Positions 47,281-60,039 of a stretch of 64,000 nt of DNA are shown here, in pieces. The notes under the pieces are model-generated. The model was given only the letters and a program-made list of their open reading frames with translations. It did not search any database and was not told the DNA's origin. Both the position numbers and the translations under genes were made by a program. Within the stretch, counting starts at the first letter, position 1. The number at the start of each line of letters is the position of its first letter. The DNA is from Cryptomeria japonica. Its lineage: Eukaryota > Streptophyta > Pinopsida > Cupressales > Cupressaceae. The stretch is taken from positions 3,037,501-3,101,500 of the forward strand of contig NC_081414.1 in NCBI RefSeq assembly GCF_030272615.1. Reading direction: 5' to 3'.

Positions 47281-48729
47281 TTGGAGTAGACTTGAGAGAG
47301 AGGATTCTTGGAGTTCTTCCTTAGGATACCTGGTATCAAGATGTTAGAGCCGTGATAAATTCTGGAAGGCCTTTAGAGGGTAGATTTTCTGGATATGACC
47401 TTGAGGCAGATGGACTTCTTTGTCACCTTGGACGGATCTATGTACCTCCTTTGGAGGGTATTCGCATTTTGATCATGACTGAGGCCCATCGTGCACCTTA
47501 TTTGGCGCATCTAGGTGTCAAGAAGATGCACGCAGATCTTAGACATATTTATCATTGGGCTGGTATGAAACGCGACATTGTTGATTTTGTGTCAAAGTGT
47601 TTAGAGTGTGATCGGGTGAAGGCGGAGCATCAACATCCGACAGGGCTTTTACAACCTAATTTGGTACCGGATTGGAAATGGGATATCATTTCCATGGATT
47701 TAATTGTTAGGTTGCCTATCTCTTCATGTCCTCATGATGCCATCATGGTCATAGTTGACAGATTGACAAAGGTTGCTCACTTTGTTCCTATTCGAGCTTC
47801 CTATACGGCAACAGTGGTGGCATGAGTCTTCTTGGAAGATGTAGTGAGATTGCATGGGATTCCGAGGCGGATCATCTCTGATAGAGATCTTGTCTTTACC
47901 TCAGCATTGTGGACCTCACTTCAACATGCTTTGGCAAATCAGTTGAACTTTAGTTCAGCTTATCACCTAGAGACAAATGGTTAGACCGAGCGAGTGAATC
48001 AGGTTTTGGAGGACATGCTTCACATGTATGTTATGGACCAACAGTCACGTTGGGAGGATTATATCTATCTAGTGGAGTTTTCTTATAACAATGGATATCA
48101 CAGCTCCATAGGTATGTCCCCCTTTCAGGCATTGTATAGTCATCCTTGCTGCACTCCTTTGAGTTGGGATCGGCTAGAGGACAGGGTGCTTATAGGATCG
48201 GATATTCTTCTAGAGATGGAGCAGCAGGTGGAGCGGATTCGTGAGCATTTGGTAGCTACACAAGATAGGCAGAAGAAGTATGTAGATGCTCATAGGATAG
48301 ATCATCAGTTTTCAGTTAGCGACCGTGTGTTTTTGAGAGTGCATCTACGAAAGAGTTCGATCCGTTATGTAAGGGGTTCTAAGTTGGCACCTCGGTTTGT
48401 TGGCCCTTTTGAGATTATTGAGATGATAGGACCTATTGCTTACCATCTTGCCTTGCCACCGAGTCTATCCCGCATCCACAATGTCTTTCATGTTTTAGTT
48501 CTTTGACCTTATCATCCTGATGTGACACATGTTCTTGATTGGAACTCTTTGCAGGTCGAGGACGAGCAGCTTTTATATGGAGCTTGTGTGCATTCTTCTG
48601 CGTCAAGATTTGATCCTCAGGGGTCGCACCATTGACCAGGTAAGGATCCTATGGGACCCAAATGATGAGACCTCGGTGACTTGGGAGGATGCAATGAAGA
48701 TGAGAGAGTTGTATTCTTATTTGTTTTAG
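47281..48729 (+). pseudogene. E4 integrase with chromodomain-like tail, broken
   Basis: The zinc finger is HRAPYLAHLGVKKMHADLRH and FVSKCLECDRVKAEHQHP. The core has ISMDLIVRLPISS (Asp), IISDRDLVFTS (Asp) and TNG-stop-TERVNQVLEDM (Glu), so all three acids remain. The GPY part is LAPRFVGPFEIIEMIGPIAY. After a shift near 48510, GRTIDQVRILWDPNDETSVT and WEDAMKMRELYSYLF resemble the end of the Tekay chromodomain. Stops at 47158, 47323, 47823 and 47983 break it. Confidence 0.88.
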
Positions 48730-48758
48730 GCTTCCAACAATAAGCCTAGTTTTTTTTT

Positions 48759-48774
48759 GGGGGGGGGAGGAGAA
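48759..48774 (+). promoter_or_regulatory. E4 polypurine tract
   Basis: A run of ten or more G followed by AGGAGAA directly abuts the 3' LTR start TGTAGTACCCC. Confidence 0.9.
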
Positions 48775-51089
48775 TGTAGTACCCCTCCTCGTTTGAACTT
48801 ATTAGACTCATATTTTATTATTGTTTACTTTCAGTGGATACATTACCATGATGTGTTATTCAGACTTATATGACATTATTTCATGCTTTATCTAGATATG
48901 AGATGCATAATTTATTTGCAGTATTTTAGTACTTGTGATTTATGGTATTTTATGGATTATTGCTATGTATTGACACTTTATTTTATCTATGCAATGTGAA
49001 ATTATATGTTGCATGTCTGCGAGTGTATTGGATGCAAGGGGATGATTTTCCTTCACTCACTCCGATGAGACCGGGAACTTCACCATTCTCCTTCATCGTT
49101 GTGCATGTCGTGTTTTCTATATTGTATATATGCATGTGTGGTTCAGTGATGCAAGATATTGTAGGTACAAGTACCAGGTAGGTACGAGGTATCGTCTCCA
49201 CTTGGCTTCACAGGTCTGAGCGTGCCTTACATTTATCCGATGGAAGTGGATGAGATAGTAGTTGACCTTATTTTACCAACTACACTCTTGTGAGTGTCGT
49301 TAGTTGGTCGTCCTGTCAGTTTGTTCGGCCTTCGTATTTTGTTGTTTGACCTTTTTATGAGTCTTTGCTTGGGGTTTGCTTAGTTTGTATGTTTAGTGGA
49401 TTTAATTAATTAATTAAATTTATGGAGTTATCTCATAGTTGATATTTTTGAATTATGTATTTTATGCATTGAGATTATAAATTTAATTAATTAAAATAAA
49501 TTATCAAATTAGATTGCAAGTTGCATTGTATTCGAATTATATCTTATTTAAATTTTAGTGAAAAATAAATTAGATTAATTTCATTTATTGTTTCCTATAG
49601 TTTTAAATAAATAAATGAATAAAAGAATAAATTAGAATTAAAGTATTGCTTTATTTTCTTTGTTTAGAAAATTAATTAATTTGCATGAGAAAAGAAAAAA
49701 AAAAAGATTTTTGCTTATTGCATGTTAATTTATCCCTTCATTAGGAATTAGAAAAGAAAATAAAATTGCTTTTATTACTAAAATTAAATATTAGGGTTTT
49801 TTGGGAAAATATGTGCAACCCAAAATTTTAGGTTAAAAAAGAATAGATCTTTCTCTTTTTGGTACACAAGAAGGAGGCAGAGATTTTGGAAGAAAAATTA
49901 TTTTGGAAGCAATATTTTGTTGAAGAAGAAATTATCAGAGGATTGTTGGAAGAGGGATTGGCTTGGATAACCGATACAGGACTGAGTTCTTCCATGTGAA
50001 TCTTCTAGGAAAGCTATACAGGTTGGGTGGCCTCTTCTGGTTGTTTTTAAAGAAAATATTTTATTTCTTCCCTCTTTCTGAATGATGTGTGTTAAAAATA
50101 TTTGTCAAATCCAAAACCTTTTTTGATTATTTCATGTTTTGGCCAAAATTCACTCCTAAAATTAATTTTAGTTTTGGGAAGAAGTTATTTCCTGGTTGTT
50201 TGTGGATTAAATTTTGTGAGGATTTTGGAGAAGTTATTCTGGAAAATTTTGCCAAGATTTTTACTATGCATAAAAGTTGCAAGTTTTGGGAGAAATGAGA
50301 TTTACCAGAGAAAATATTCCCTCTTGTTTGGTTTTTGTTTCGATATTTTGCTATGGTTGTTCTGTCAATTTTGTACATCTTTGTGTAATTATTTATTTAC
50401 TTTGGTAATGAATTAAATTTTAATTAAATTTAATGGGTTATTAAATGTTATGGTGAAATTGTTTTATTTTATTATTTTGGAGAAAATATGTATTAATTAG
50501 ATTCCCTGGAAATAAATTTTATTGGAAATAAAATTTAATGTTTTTAGGTTATTGAAATTTAATGTTTTTAGGTTATTGAAGTTTAAAAAAAAATTAATTA
50601 AAAAAATGGGGGAGGCGGAGCCTGCTACCTCACGGGAGCAAAAGCTACCCACAATAGCTACTGCTACCCCAAGGTAGCGACTTCTACCTACGATAACAAT
50701 GCTACCATAAGGTAGCTACTGCTATCTTATGGTAGCATCACTACCGTGAGGTAGCGCCTGCTACCCTATGGTAGCAGTGCTACCGCAAGGTACCACTTGC
50801 TACCATATGGTAGCAGGCTACCATGCGGTAGTAGGGGGAGGCAGCTATGTATAAATAAAACTATCATCTTTTGTGATTGCTCTCCGAAGTTTATTATTTT
50901 GGTTCTTTTCAGTTATTTAATTTTTAATATGTTTAAAAAATAATAATATTATATATATATATATATATAGCATTTTCTGTGGGTTATTATGTTATTTTGG
51001 AAATAGAAGTTATTTCAAAATTAAATCTTTTTTTTTATTATTATTATATATTTTAATGTGATATAATTATATAATATTATATTCGAAGA

Positions 51090-51128
<39 letters not shown>

Positions 51129-52741
51129 TATATTATACTGTTATATATATTTTTTAATTTGGAATTTAATTTAGATTATTGATATAATCTAATCGGGTTA
51201 TTTGTAAATTAATCATGAATACATAATTAGGGGGTTAATTTCTATGTGATTTTATTTAACCTTATTGGACAAATGAGAACATTGATTTCCTTGTATTAAT
51301 ATAGTTGTATTTTCTTATTTTCTGGAAAATCTTTAATTGCAAGTATTTTATGCTTTTGGTTGTTTAAAGAAAAGATTGCCTGTATTAGGATCTTGTGTAA
51401 ATGGTATTTGCAGTCAAGCTTAATTTCATTGCAATTTTGGTTGAGTTGTCATTATGTCATATGTTGTTATACCCCCTTGGTGAGGTGTTGTTGTATAACC
51501 CTGTTGATGTGAGCCATTGTGTGTTTGTTCCAAATGGTCAATCCTAGGTTAGTGATTGTGTATCCTTCACCTGTGGTTTGTTAGGATTAGCTATGGCTAT
51601 CTATTTCACCATAGAGTTCTCGTTGAGAGACCTTTTCTGTTAGTGTTCTATGAGAGAGAGTGGCTTTCGAGCGGGGTCACGCCCGAAGTGGATGGCAGGA
51701 TAACCCCTCGAAAGTCAATTAAGAAGTGATAACCTAATAATTGATTAGGGGGTGGGTAGATTAAATATTAATTAAGATAATATGCCTCGCACATGGTTGA
51801 GTGCTTGTATAGGCTCAGGATGTGGTGAGAACGCCTGGAATGGCAAACCTATTACCTTGTCTTCATGAAAAGATTGGTAGGGTCTGCATGAGGCTTAGAT
51901 GGAGTCAGAGGTTTGGGAGAGGTTACCAGGATAACCCAGGATGGGGGCCGGGACCTATGGAGGCCTACCAGGGTAACCACCTTAAGCCATGCAATGACAC
52001 TCTCTCCTTAGAGTCACTAGTGTTTGTGAGTTGAGTCACATGGATGTTTGCAGAGTCATGTAGTTCTATCGTACTTGTCTTATTTTGCTTGCTTGAGGGT
52101 CTTCTACTATCTCCTAGCATGGTGAGGTGGTTCCATTTCGGGATCACATGGTCGGGTGGTAGTGCCACTTCCTATCGAATGTTCTGGATTGTATCTTCAG
52201 GCGAGGAAAGGCTTCGCTGGTGTTTCTTGGTTCGTGGTTCATGTACCAGCTCTTGTTTGTGATCATTTTTCAGTTGAGACCTTGTGGTCATTGTATCAAA
52301 CTTTTATGTAACCTTGATATTATAACTTTTGGATTCTGTGGTATTTTTGGAAGCCACATATTTATAGATATTGTAATATTATATTGGTGGAATGTATGTA
52401 AATTTAGTCGCTTTAATCTTTTGTATGTATGATCTATGGGAAAATAACTGCATTGGAATACTTTGATTCTTTCATTATGGAATTTAGATGTATGTGTAGG
52501 TTTTATCTTAAGCATTTCATTTTCCTAATTATATGGACTATTGGATTAACCATGGTGTTAATATAATCTGGGAATTAATTTTCGTTTGTAACCCTTAGGA
52601 AATCATGTGTTAGTCATCTGCTGTGTTATTAAACGTGCTATTATTATAATTAATGCACTTAATCTTTTAAAAAATAAATATTTCACCCTTTAGTTTCCTA
52701 GTTGTGTTTTTTTCCTTTAGGGTTCCTAGCCGGGCATTACA
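48775..52741 (+). repeat. E4 3' LTR (3967 bp)
   Basis: Partner of 39940-43900. It keeps the ~58 bp lost from the other copy and has a TATA box at 50850-50857. It ends CGGGCATTACA before TATAG. Confidence 0.93.
50624..50832. repeat. Array of ~11 short palindromes GCTACC-N4-GGTAGC (3' LTR copy)
   Basis: Same array as 41740-41930, with one more unit at the right end (GCTACCATGCGGTAG) and its own point changes. Several units match those in the other LTR base for base, for example GCTACCATAAGGTAGC and GCTACCCTATGGTAGC. Confidence 0.92.
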
Positions 52742-52894
52742 TATAGCGCAACGGTCCCTGTGGATAGGCATGTTGTGCCTTATTCACAGTACATGGCTTG
52801 ATCAGAGGGAGACAGTGCACCTAGACAGGATGATTCACCTATTCAGCAACCACCACCTCCTCCTCCAGGCGATGAGAGAGAGGAAGAGAGTTAG
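52742..52894 (+). pseudogene. PMD pseudogene, C-terminal tail (after E4)
   Basis: Right after the TATAG duplication, the sequence reads TVPVDRHVVPYSQYMA, a TGA, then SEGDSAPRQDDSPIQQPPP and a PPPGDEREEES end with TAG at 52892. The proline and acid content suits the end of the split PMD protein. It is one base out of register with the left part, so a small indel must lie near the junction. Confidence 0.6.
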
Positions 52895-53014
52895 ATTTTT
52901 TTGATATCTCCCTGATTTTGTACCCTATTTTTGTAGTCGATATATTTCTTGCTTCAATAGATATTGTATATGACATTTGATAGCATTTGTACCTTTTTGA
53001 CATTGATATTTGAT

Positions 53015-53066
<52 letters not shown>

Positions 53067-55490
53067 TCTAATATTTCATCTCATTGTACTTGTTTTATCG
53101 ATATGAGATTATTTATGAGATGTCTTTCTATATGCATTGTTCTATATGATGTTCTATATGATTCATTTCTTTTCAATATGTATGTATGTAATGCAGATGA
53201 ATATGGATGTTTTTGTTTCTTTTTCATATGCAAATAAATAATTTGATGAATGAAAATGATGAGCTAATAATGTAATTTTTTTTTTTTCATGCAATAGTAT
53301 GAATGCAAATGAATGCGTAATGGACTTATGGATCTATACGATATGCTCATGAATGCAGCTAACATCTCATGTAGGATTTGTGATGTCGACACACAAGAAC
53401 GCGATTGTGTCGATGATGATTATTCAGTTGACCACTTGATAGAGAAATGATGATTGATTTAGATTCAGGCTCTCATTCAAAAGATGAAGAGATCATTGTT
53501 GTCATGCTGAAATTACTTAAAATGCACAAACCTTAGTATGAATGCAACCTAAAACTTAGTCATTGGATTTGGTATGCTTATTTATCATCATTAAGATTTT
53601 ATAATGTCAGAGATAGACATAAGAATCAAGGCATGAAGAGCTAGGATGACCTGAATGTCACATCCTTTTGAGAAAGCGAAAATAAGTACCAAGGCATGAA
53701 GAGCCAGGATGACCTGAATGTTACTTGTGTGCAAACACACCAGACAGAACAAAGTTCCTACCTTTTCATATGCAATATTAATTATCTTGTCCGCGATGAC
53801 CCTTTTATCATTCATATCCTAGAACAGATTAAGCATGCATCCGGATTGCATAATAAAGAAGTTTCCTCAAACAGACAAGGAAATAAACAGAGTCGAGGTA
53901 TGTGTGGTAATTTCACTTTGATGTGAAGGCACTTATCACAAACACCTAACTTATGAGATGTTTCCTGATCATTGGAATTATTCCTAAAGAAGAAAACAAA
54001 GAAAAGTATCATGCCCCCAGTCATTGCTCCTCTTAGTCAAGATATACTTCCTCGAGTTTCTCAGAGGGAATAATAAGCGAAAAAAAAATTAACAGACAAC
54101 ATACAAAGAAAATTTCAATAATAGCTCAAACTGTTTTAGTGTTTGTTTTCATTGTGCTTGCTTTGTTTGTTTGATAAGATATCGATGGTCAAAACCCTGT
54201 AGTGGTTAGGATCCAGGTAACTGACTCAGATTGGATGACCATACCTTGCTGACATGTCAAGATGATTTGGGTAGACTACTTAGGACATTTAGATGGACTA
54301 GTTGATTACCCTAAGACTAAGACGTTGATTGGTTTCAAGCCATGAGGGTTCTACGAAGAACAAAGGTGTCACGAAAGCGACTGAAATATATGTACAGGCT
54401 AAAGCAAAGATGCAAGAAAGCAGTAAATAAAGCGGGAAATGCCAAATTTGTTTTGATAGATGGAACACTTCAATACAAGAGGCGGTTGTTTACAAAGTTT
54501 TCACTTTCTTAGCAGAGATTCATTTTTTTTACTACCAAGGTGTTTGTTTACCAGGTTTTCACCAAGGCATTTTTTTTTTACATTTTGATTTTTTTTTCCC
54601 TTCTCTTTTCTTTTCTTTTTCTTTTTTAAGGACTTTTTATGATTTTTAGAGTTTTTTATGTTTGCCCCTAGTGTTTAGCAAGGTAAAAGGGATTTTGAGC
54701 AAATGAATGAATAAACGAGATAAACATGGATAAGTGAATGATGGAGGAGGCTTATCCGATTCCAAGGACTATCTCGTAATAGGAAAACATGTCAATCCAA
54801 TCAAAGGGACTAGATATAGCAATATAAAGCAAGGGTATGGTGTAACAAATGTCATATGGTCCAAATAAATGACCATGTCAAGAGGTTTGTTACATTTAAT
54901 GTCTTTAATTTTGATGAAGATCAAGAGACGGGTTTTGGATAGGAGGCAAATAGGATAACCAAGATCAAAGGTGGTAATGAAGGATAAAAGTAAGGAATGA
55001 ATAAAATAATGGATAGGAGCTGAAGGCTGTGGATCAAGTGCAATAGATAGGGCATACAAAGCCTATAAAGATCCTTAACCTTGTCAAGATCAAAGGTGGA
55101 AAAGGGATATGCATGTAGATAGAGTGAATGAGGGATAATGGAGGATGAAGGATAATGGAGGATATACATGGATGCAACTTGCCCCCTGTGTGTAGTGCAA
55201 AAGGATAATGGATTATGTATGACACCTGTTTGTCAGGTTTTCATCATTGTACTTGCCCAAGGCGCCACAACAAGTGGTTTTCACATGTGGATGAATTTAT
55301 TTCTCTTTACTTTTTTTTTTCTTTTTTTAAAAGTTTTTTTTAGAAGATAATGGATGCATGATATGATATGGAAGAAGGACTCTAGTGTCTCGCTTCTTTG
55401 GATGGTACCCTTGGAATATGTTTTGCAATAGACCGTGGATATGAAGGTATGCTCAAAGATGTTGGTAGGATGATGAAATGAAACTAGGGT
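52895..55490. other. AT-rich DNA without recognisable genes
   Basis: No supported gene. It holds an AT microsatellite (53018-53063) and a direct repeat: AAGGCATGAAGAGC-AGGATGACCTGAATGT at about 53629 and 53691. The first stretch may be the 3' untranslated region of the PMD unit. Pyrimidine-rich runs near 54540-54640 and 55300-55340 give only low-complexity frames. Confidence 0.5.
53018..53063. repeat. (AT)n microsatellite, 46 bp
   Basis: A pure AT run downstream of the PMD tail. Confidence 0.95.
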
Positions 55491-55496
55491 AAAGTC

Positions 55497-56924
55497 TTAT
55501 GCAAAGGATTTGATAAGGGGGATGGAAGGGTGAAAAAGAGGTGTCAGATAAAGGATTAGATATTGAAAGGTTGGTGCATGAGCGAATGGAAATGTTGGCA
55601 GAATCAACATTGGTACACATCTTGAGGGGTAGAGTGATGCAGGAAAAGTGGATCTCAGATTTTGAGATTTGGATGGAGGAACAACTAGGGGTTTTGGGAC
55701 ATAAGGATTCAAAATGGATGAAGGAGGTGATGGAGGAATAGATTTGGAAGGTTTGGATAGAGGAACAAAAAAATTTGATGCCAATTTGGATTTTTATTTA
55801 AACTGTTGTGCTTCAAGGAGCCACTTAGGGATCCACATGGTTTTTTATTTTTCATGCTTTTGTAGTTCCTTGGAACACATTGCTTCTACAAGTGCCTTAT
55901 GAACCCATATAACTTTTAATTTTTCTTTCTTTTTCTCAGTGGGCCTTTGTGTCCTTTTAGTTTTTTCTTCTTCTTTTTGGATCATATTTTTCTTTGTTTT
56001 GACATGTCGATTAGATGGGACATGTTGATCTTTGAATACATGGGGATTACTTGACTTATGACTTTTATGCTTGGCATCCAAATTTCTTGGAGTCAGAAAA
56101 GAATGTAGGGATGGAAAGGAATGATATGGAGGTATTTTGGATGGATTGAAGGTTCTCAAAGATGTATACATTTGTTGATCCTGCGTAAGGGATGGAGGGA
56201 TATAGGGGCCTAAATTGGATGGAAGGGATGGATGAGAAGGCGTGTATTTGGATTTTGGTTTAGTAGGGATACCAACATCTAGAGGAATGTCATTGAGGCC
56301 ATGACCCTTAATATTTTATTTAATATGGAGGGGTTCTTGCTTGTGAAGGTCTACCCCTTTGCCTTTATAAATATTTTGACTTGTAGGATACACTTTGCTT
56401 TGGGAAGAAGATGCGAGTCCATTATGAGGTGGAGGTGGAATGTAGGGAATGATAGGAACATGAGAGGGATTTGCAGGCATTATGGATCCTTGATGTGAAC
56501 ATGCAGGATTATGACAAGGATATGAAGGGATACTTTGATCTTGACATGAAATAGGACCAATGGATAGAGTAGGAAGGGTGTTTGACTCTTCATTTTGAAT
56601 AAGATCATTTGAAAAGGTGGAAGAGGCATCATGATCTTGCTTAGGAAGTGGATTAGGAATGGGATTTGGAAGGATGCTTTGCTTTTGAGATGGAAGGGGA
56701 TCATTTTGGAAGAAATGGAAGGGTATAGGGGGATTACCATGGGATTTAAGGAAGGTGGGATCTTTTTCAACCATTGGATGGGAATGGAGAGTTTTGGTGT
56801 CTTGATCTACTTTTTTGATAGGACTTGTTTCTCCATTTTTTAGATTATCCTCTTGACATGGAGCCACTTCTAAGGAAGGGGTAATATTGTTGATATGCAT
56901 GGGGAATTCTTGAAAGGTGTTCAT
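55497..56924 (-). pseudogene. Proline-rich 475-codon frame of unknown function, two internal stops
   Basis: Three minus-strand frames (56924-56316, 56171-55845, 55784-55497) lie in one and the same register, so from the ATG at 56924 there are 475 codons with only two stops, both TAA. The first 200 residues are Pro/Ser/Asn-rich (for example IPYIPPPPHNGLASSSQ). A basic stretch, KKKEKLKVIWVHKALVEAM, follows. About 20 residues later a related motif, KTMWIPKWLLEAQQ, repeats the W-(V/I)-(H/P)-K-x-L-x-E-A pattern. The end is Pro-rich again. I recognise no family. It could be a gag-like protein of an unseen element or a decayed host gene. It is convergent with the PMD pseudogene. Confidence 0.5.
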
Positions 56925-56973
56925 GTTTTTTCATGATGGGGAAGAATTTCGGATGGGGCCTTCTGGAGTGGGT

Positions 56974-58203
56974 TGTTGGCATTTGATCATTTGATCTGAA
57001 TCAGTAATGTGTTGCAACCGGTATATGTCTATTTTGTATGAAGGTTAGATTGCTGCATGATGACTATGCTGTATGTTGTCATTGATGGAAACTATGTTTC
57101 TTAAGTCATCTAAGTCCTACAGTTCAACTGACAAGGCTTAATTGGTTAGCAGAGATAGTTATTCATCAAAACTAGGAATGAGGACTTCAACCGATAAAAG
57201 ACTGATAGTGTTACATTCTGACAACTGATACGTGAAATTCATGAAGAATGAGATGATGTAGTTTTGCAGAAGCATTGAAGACTATCAGATGAATATATGT
57301 TTGTGACCACACATGCAGATTTGAACAGGTGAATGAGATTTGATTGGCAGAACAGAAGAATGGTTAGAGACTCAACCGATAGTGATGATTATCACTAAGA
57401 TCGGTAAACCGACACAAAATTTGATGTGTTAAGTCGATGCACAACTTATATAAGGAGTGTATTGCAAGTATGTCTAGATTCATTGAACCTAGGGAATTGT
57501 TCCAAGGTCCTAGCTGACCTAATGATATTTTTAAGATGTGTGATGAGGTAAGAAGTCAGGAATGAGTATGAGCTTGAATGTGTGAGAAATCATTAGCGAA
57601 TATTGTATTTCTGATAGTATGGTGAAAAGAGGAGTTCTGAGATGAATTGTATGTGATGTTGTAATGTTCTAAAGTGGATCTTATCAGACACTGATGGTGT
57701 TATATTGAGATCATTTGAACCTGTTGTTATCTTAACAGTTACAAAAACTAAATCCCTTAACCGAGTAGGTCCTAACAACCCTTAGATCTTTAAGTCCCCT
57801 AACAGGGAAACTCTAAAAAGGGGTGGTAAATCCTCACACGAGGTTGATCCTAATAGATCATTTAGATCCTCACAGGGCTGATAGGTAAATCCCCTAACCA
57901 GATGACTCTTAACCATGTCTGCTCCTAATAGGGTATTTCATTGTAAGACCTTAACCGGTCAAGATTTATATTCTGCAGATAGTTATCTTGTGGGTACTAA
58001 CTCCCATTGTGGTTTTTCCCATTTGGGTTTTCCATGAATAAAATTCTTGTGTTATGTGGCTTATATTCTATTGGGTGAGTGCATACTTGGTATTATTTCT
58101 TATATGCTTATTGAGTTTCAAGTTATTAAAGTGCATAATCAGATTTGTGTTGTCTTTGCTTGCACTGATTCACCCCCCCCATCAATTCCTTATAAGTTCA
58201 TCA
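56974..58203 (+). repeat. E5 probable 5' LTR (~1230 bp)
   Basis: It starts TGTTGGCATTTGATC and ends at TTCATCA, two bases before the primer site. Near the end are phrases such as GGTTTTTCCCATTTGGGTTT and TGATTCACCCCCCCC that also occur, slightly changed, at the same place in the copia LTRs (about 6527 and 6695), which supports an LTR. No second copy is in the window, so the left border is inferred. Confidence 0.65.
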
Positions 58204-58205
58204 AT

Positions 58206-58218
58206 TGGTATCAAAGCC
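58206..58218 (+). promoter_or_regulatory. E5 primer-binding site (initiator tRNA-Met type)
   Basis: TGGTATCAAAGCC, one G-to-A change from the standard TGGTATCAGAGCC, lies 54 bases before the gag start. Confidence 0.85.
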
Positions 58219-58271
58219 TAACTTCCTTAAGGCTTATCTGCTTGGAAGGGATCTCTAAATCAAAGGCAAAC

Positions 58272-59549
58272 ATGGGGGAAGGAATGCACTATAGAGAGAT
58301 GGCTAGGGAACTTGCAAAAACTAAGGAAGACTTAGAGACATTGAGAGAAAAATATAACTACTCGGTTTCTAAAAGGAAAGAACTTGCATGACAATTGCTA
58401 GAGGAATCGGAAAGAATCTCTTCTGATGAAGCTAACATAGATGCATTGGTTGAAGAAGTAGAGAGGTTGAATGGTGAAAAGGCTGATCTGAGAAGAGTGT
58501 TGGAAGCACTAACAATCCAAATGAGTCAAGAGCTAGAGGCTAGGAGAAAAGATGAAGATCAAATCAGAGATAAGGAACATGAAATCTTCAAGATCAAGCA
58601 AGAAAATGCAACCTTGTATGAGCATTGGCATGAAGAGAAAGAAGAAATAAAAGAAGATCTTGAAATGACAATTTTTCTTAGAGAGACTCTCATGAAAATG
58701 AATGAATATCTTACCAAGGAACTTGATGAGGCTAATGAGAAGATTGCAAAGTTTAATAAAAATTTGTCTATGCTTGATGAACATATTCAATCTCAAAGGA
58801 TGCCAGGTGATGCAACCAAATTGGGATACTCTACATTTGAGAAAGGTGAACCTTTCACTACTAGCAAAATGCATGAAGGTAAATCAGTTCCTAAGATTCA
58901 TAAACCTACCGGTAAGAAAACTTACAAACCTATTTGTTTTAAATGTCATAAACTAGGACATACTGCTAATGTTTGTAGAAGTAGATTTGATGTAAACACT
59001 GATTATATACCTAATACTAGACATGTTCCTAGAAGATTTGATGGTTACTATTATACATACAACATGTATGGGCATAGGTCAGTTGAATGCAGATATGGAG
59101 AAAACAATCCAACATTTTATATGAATCACAGATCTGATGGTGATTGGAGAAGAAATTTCAATGATGGAAGAAGAACTAATTGGCAAAGACCCTATGTAAA
59201 TCAGTCTAGCCCCTATGAGATGGAGAGAAGAGTTAATGTGATTTGTTCAATCTACAACAACTTTGGACATGTGGCAATGAATTATAGAAGGATAGGCAAA
59301 GGCAATGCAGGACCCTAGAGAGCATCTAGAATGGCATGCTATCATTGTCATAAACTGTGACACATTGCTAAGTTCTGCATAACACAAAAAAACCAATCGG
59401 TAAATCATTTTGCAGATCAGAAAGGGAAAAAGAAAATTAATGTTGAGGAAACTAGAGCCAAGATGAATAAGATTTGGAAGAAGAAGAGTGATGAAAAATC
59501 ACCTGACGAATCCAATTCTTCACCGAATGTGGAGAATCCTTTACTGTAA
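58272..59549 (+). pseudogene. E5 gag-like protein with coiled coil and four zinc-knuckle remnants
   Basis: The frame from ATG 58272 runs 425 codons with three internal stops (58389, 59316 and one at about 59358) and no shift. Residues ~10-180 are Glu/Lys/Leu-rich and heptad-like (VEEVERLNGEKADLRRVLEA; TKELDEANEKIAKFNKNLSM), a long coiled coil. Then come CFKCHKLGHTANVC (intact CCHC, 58935-58976), YYTYNMYGHRSVEC, CSIYNNFGHVAMNY and CYHCHKL-stop-HIAKFC, four knuckles of which three have lost residues. RNA binding is the usual role of such knuckles. There is no protease after it. Confidence 0.75.
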
Positions 59550-60039
59550 AACTAAGTCATTCCTACAACTTGGGGTGTGCATATTGTCAAATCTTGTGAA
59601 AAAACCCTAGATGAAGTACTGTAAGTTGAATTTGCACATTCTGATGCATTTTGATATTTTGATACGTCTTTGGATCATAACCGGTAAATATTATATAGTT
59701 TTGGCAACTAGTAATAAGCTTTAGAGTGTTTTAAGGTGTTTTAGGGTTTTGTCAGTTAGAGAATTTAATGTGGTAGTTAAAAGGCAAATAAATAGAACAT
59801 TTTGAATTTCATTTGTCACTTTGCGATCTTGAGTGCACTTGACGAGCGAGCAAAGAAAAGAAAAGTGTGTGCCAATAGCATTCAATCTATTTACCAACAA
59901 TCTAAAGTGATTGGAAGCACAGTTTGAATCAGTGATTAGGTTATTGAAGGTTTTGTTGGCTTGAACCCTAGTACCAAAGCAGAAAAGGTATTTATCTGCT
60001 AAATCCTACTCTTTGCTTAGAGATTTTGTATAATTCAAC
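59550..60039 (+). other. E5 spacer between the two ORFs
   Basis: About 490 bases without a usable frame. A stretch at about 59814-60035 has the look of a leader (TTTGCGATCTTGAG, AACCCTAGTACC) ending just before the ATG of the second ORF. This would fit a separate or spliced message, which I cannot show. Confidence 0.4.

Larger units (their letters stand above)
39940..52741 (+). mobile_element. E4: Tekay-like chromovirus with ~4-kb LTRs, inside the PMD pseudogene
   Basis: A 12.8-kb plus-strand Ty3/gypsy element. LTRs are 39940-43900 (3961 bp) and 48775-52741 (3967 bp), starting TGTAGTACCCC and ending in GGCATTACA, with the TATAG duplication outside. A primer site, gag, protease, RT, RNase H, integrase, a chromodomain-like tail and a long purine tract lie in the 4.9-kb interior. 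Integrase and tail wording (for example GMKRDIVDFVSKC and VRILWDPNDETSVTWEDAM) are those of the Del/Tekay branch, known for long LTRs. All coding parts have stops. Confidence 0.93.

Noticed and set aside
55845-56171. Copia gag 'WVPK' motif as proof of a copia element
   Set aside because: The KVIWVHK and KTMWIPK words are suggestive, but no neighbouring protease, integrase or RT is present on that strand.
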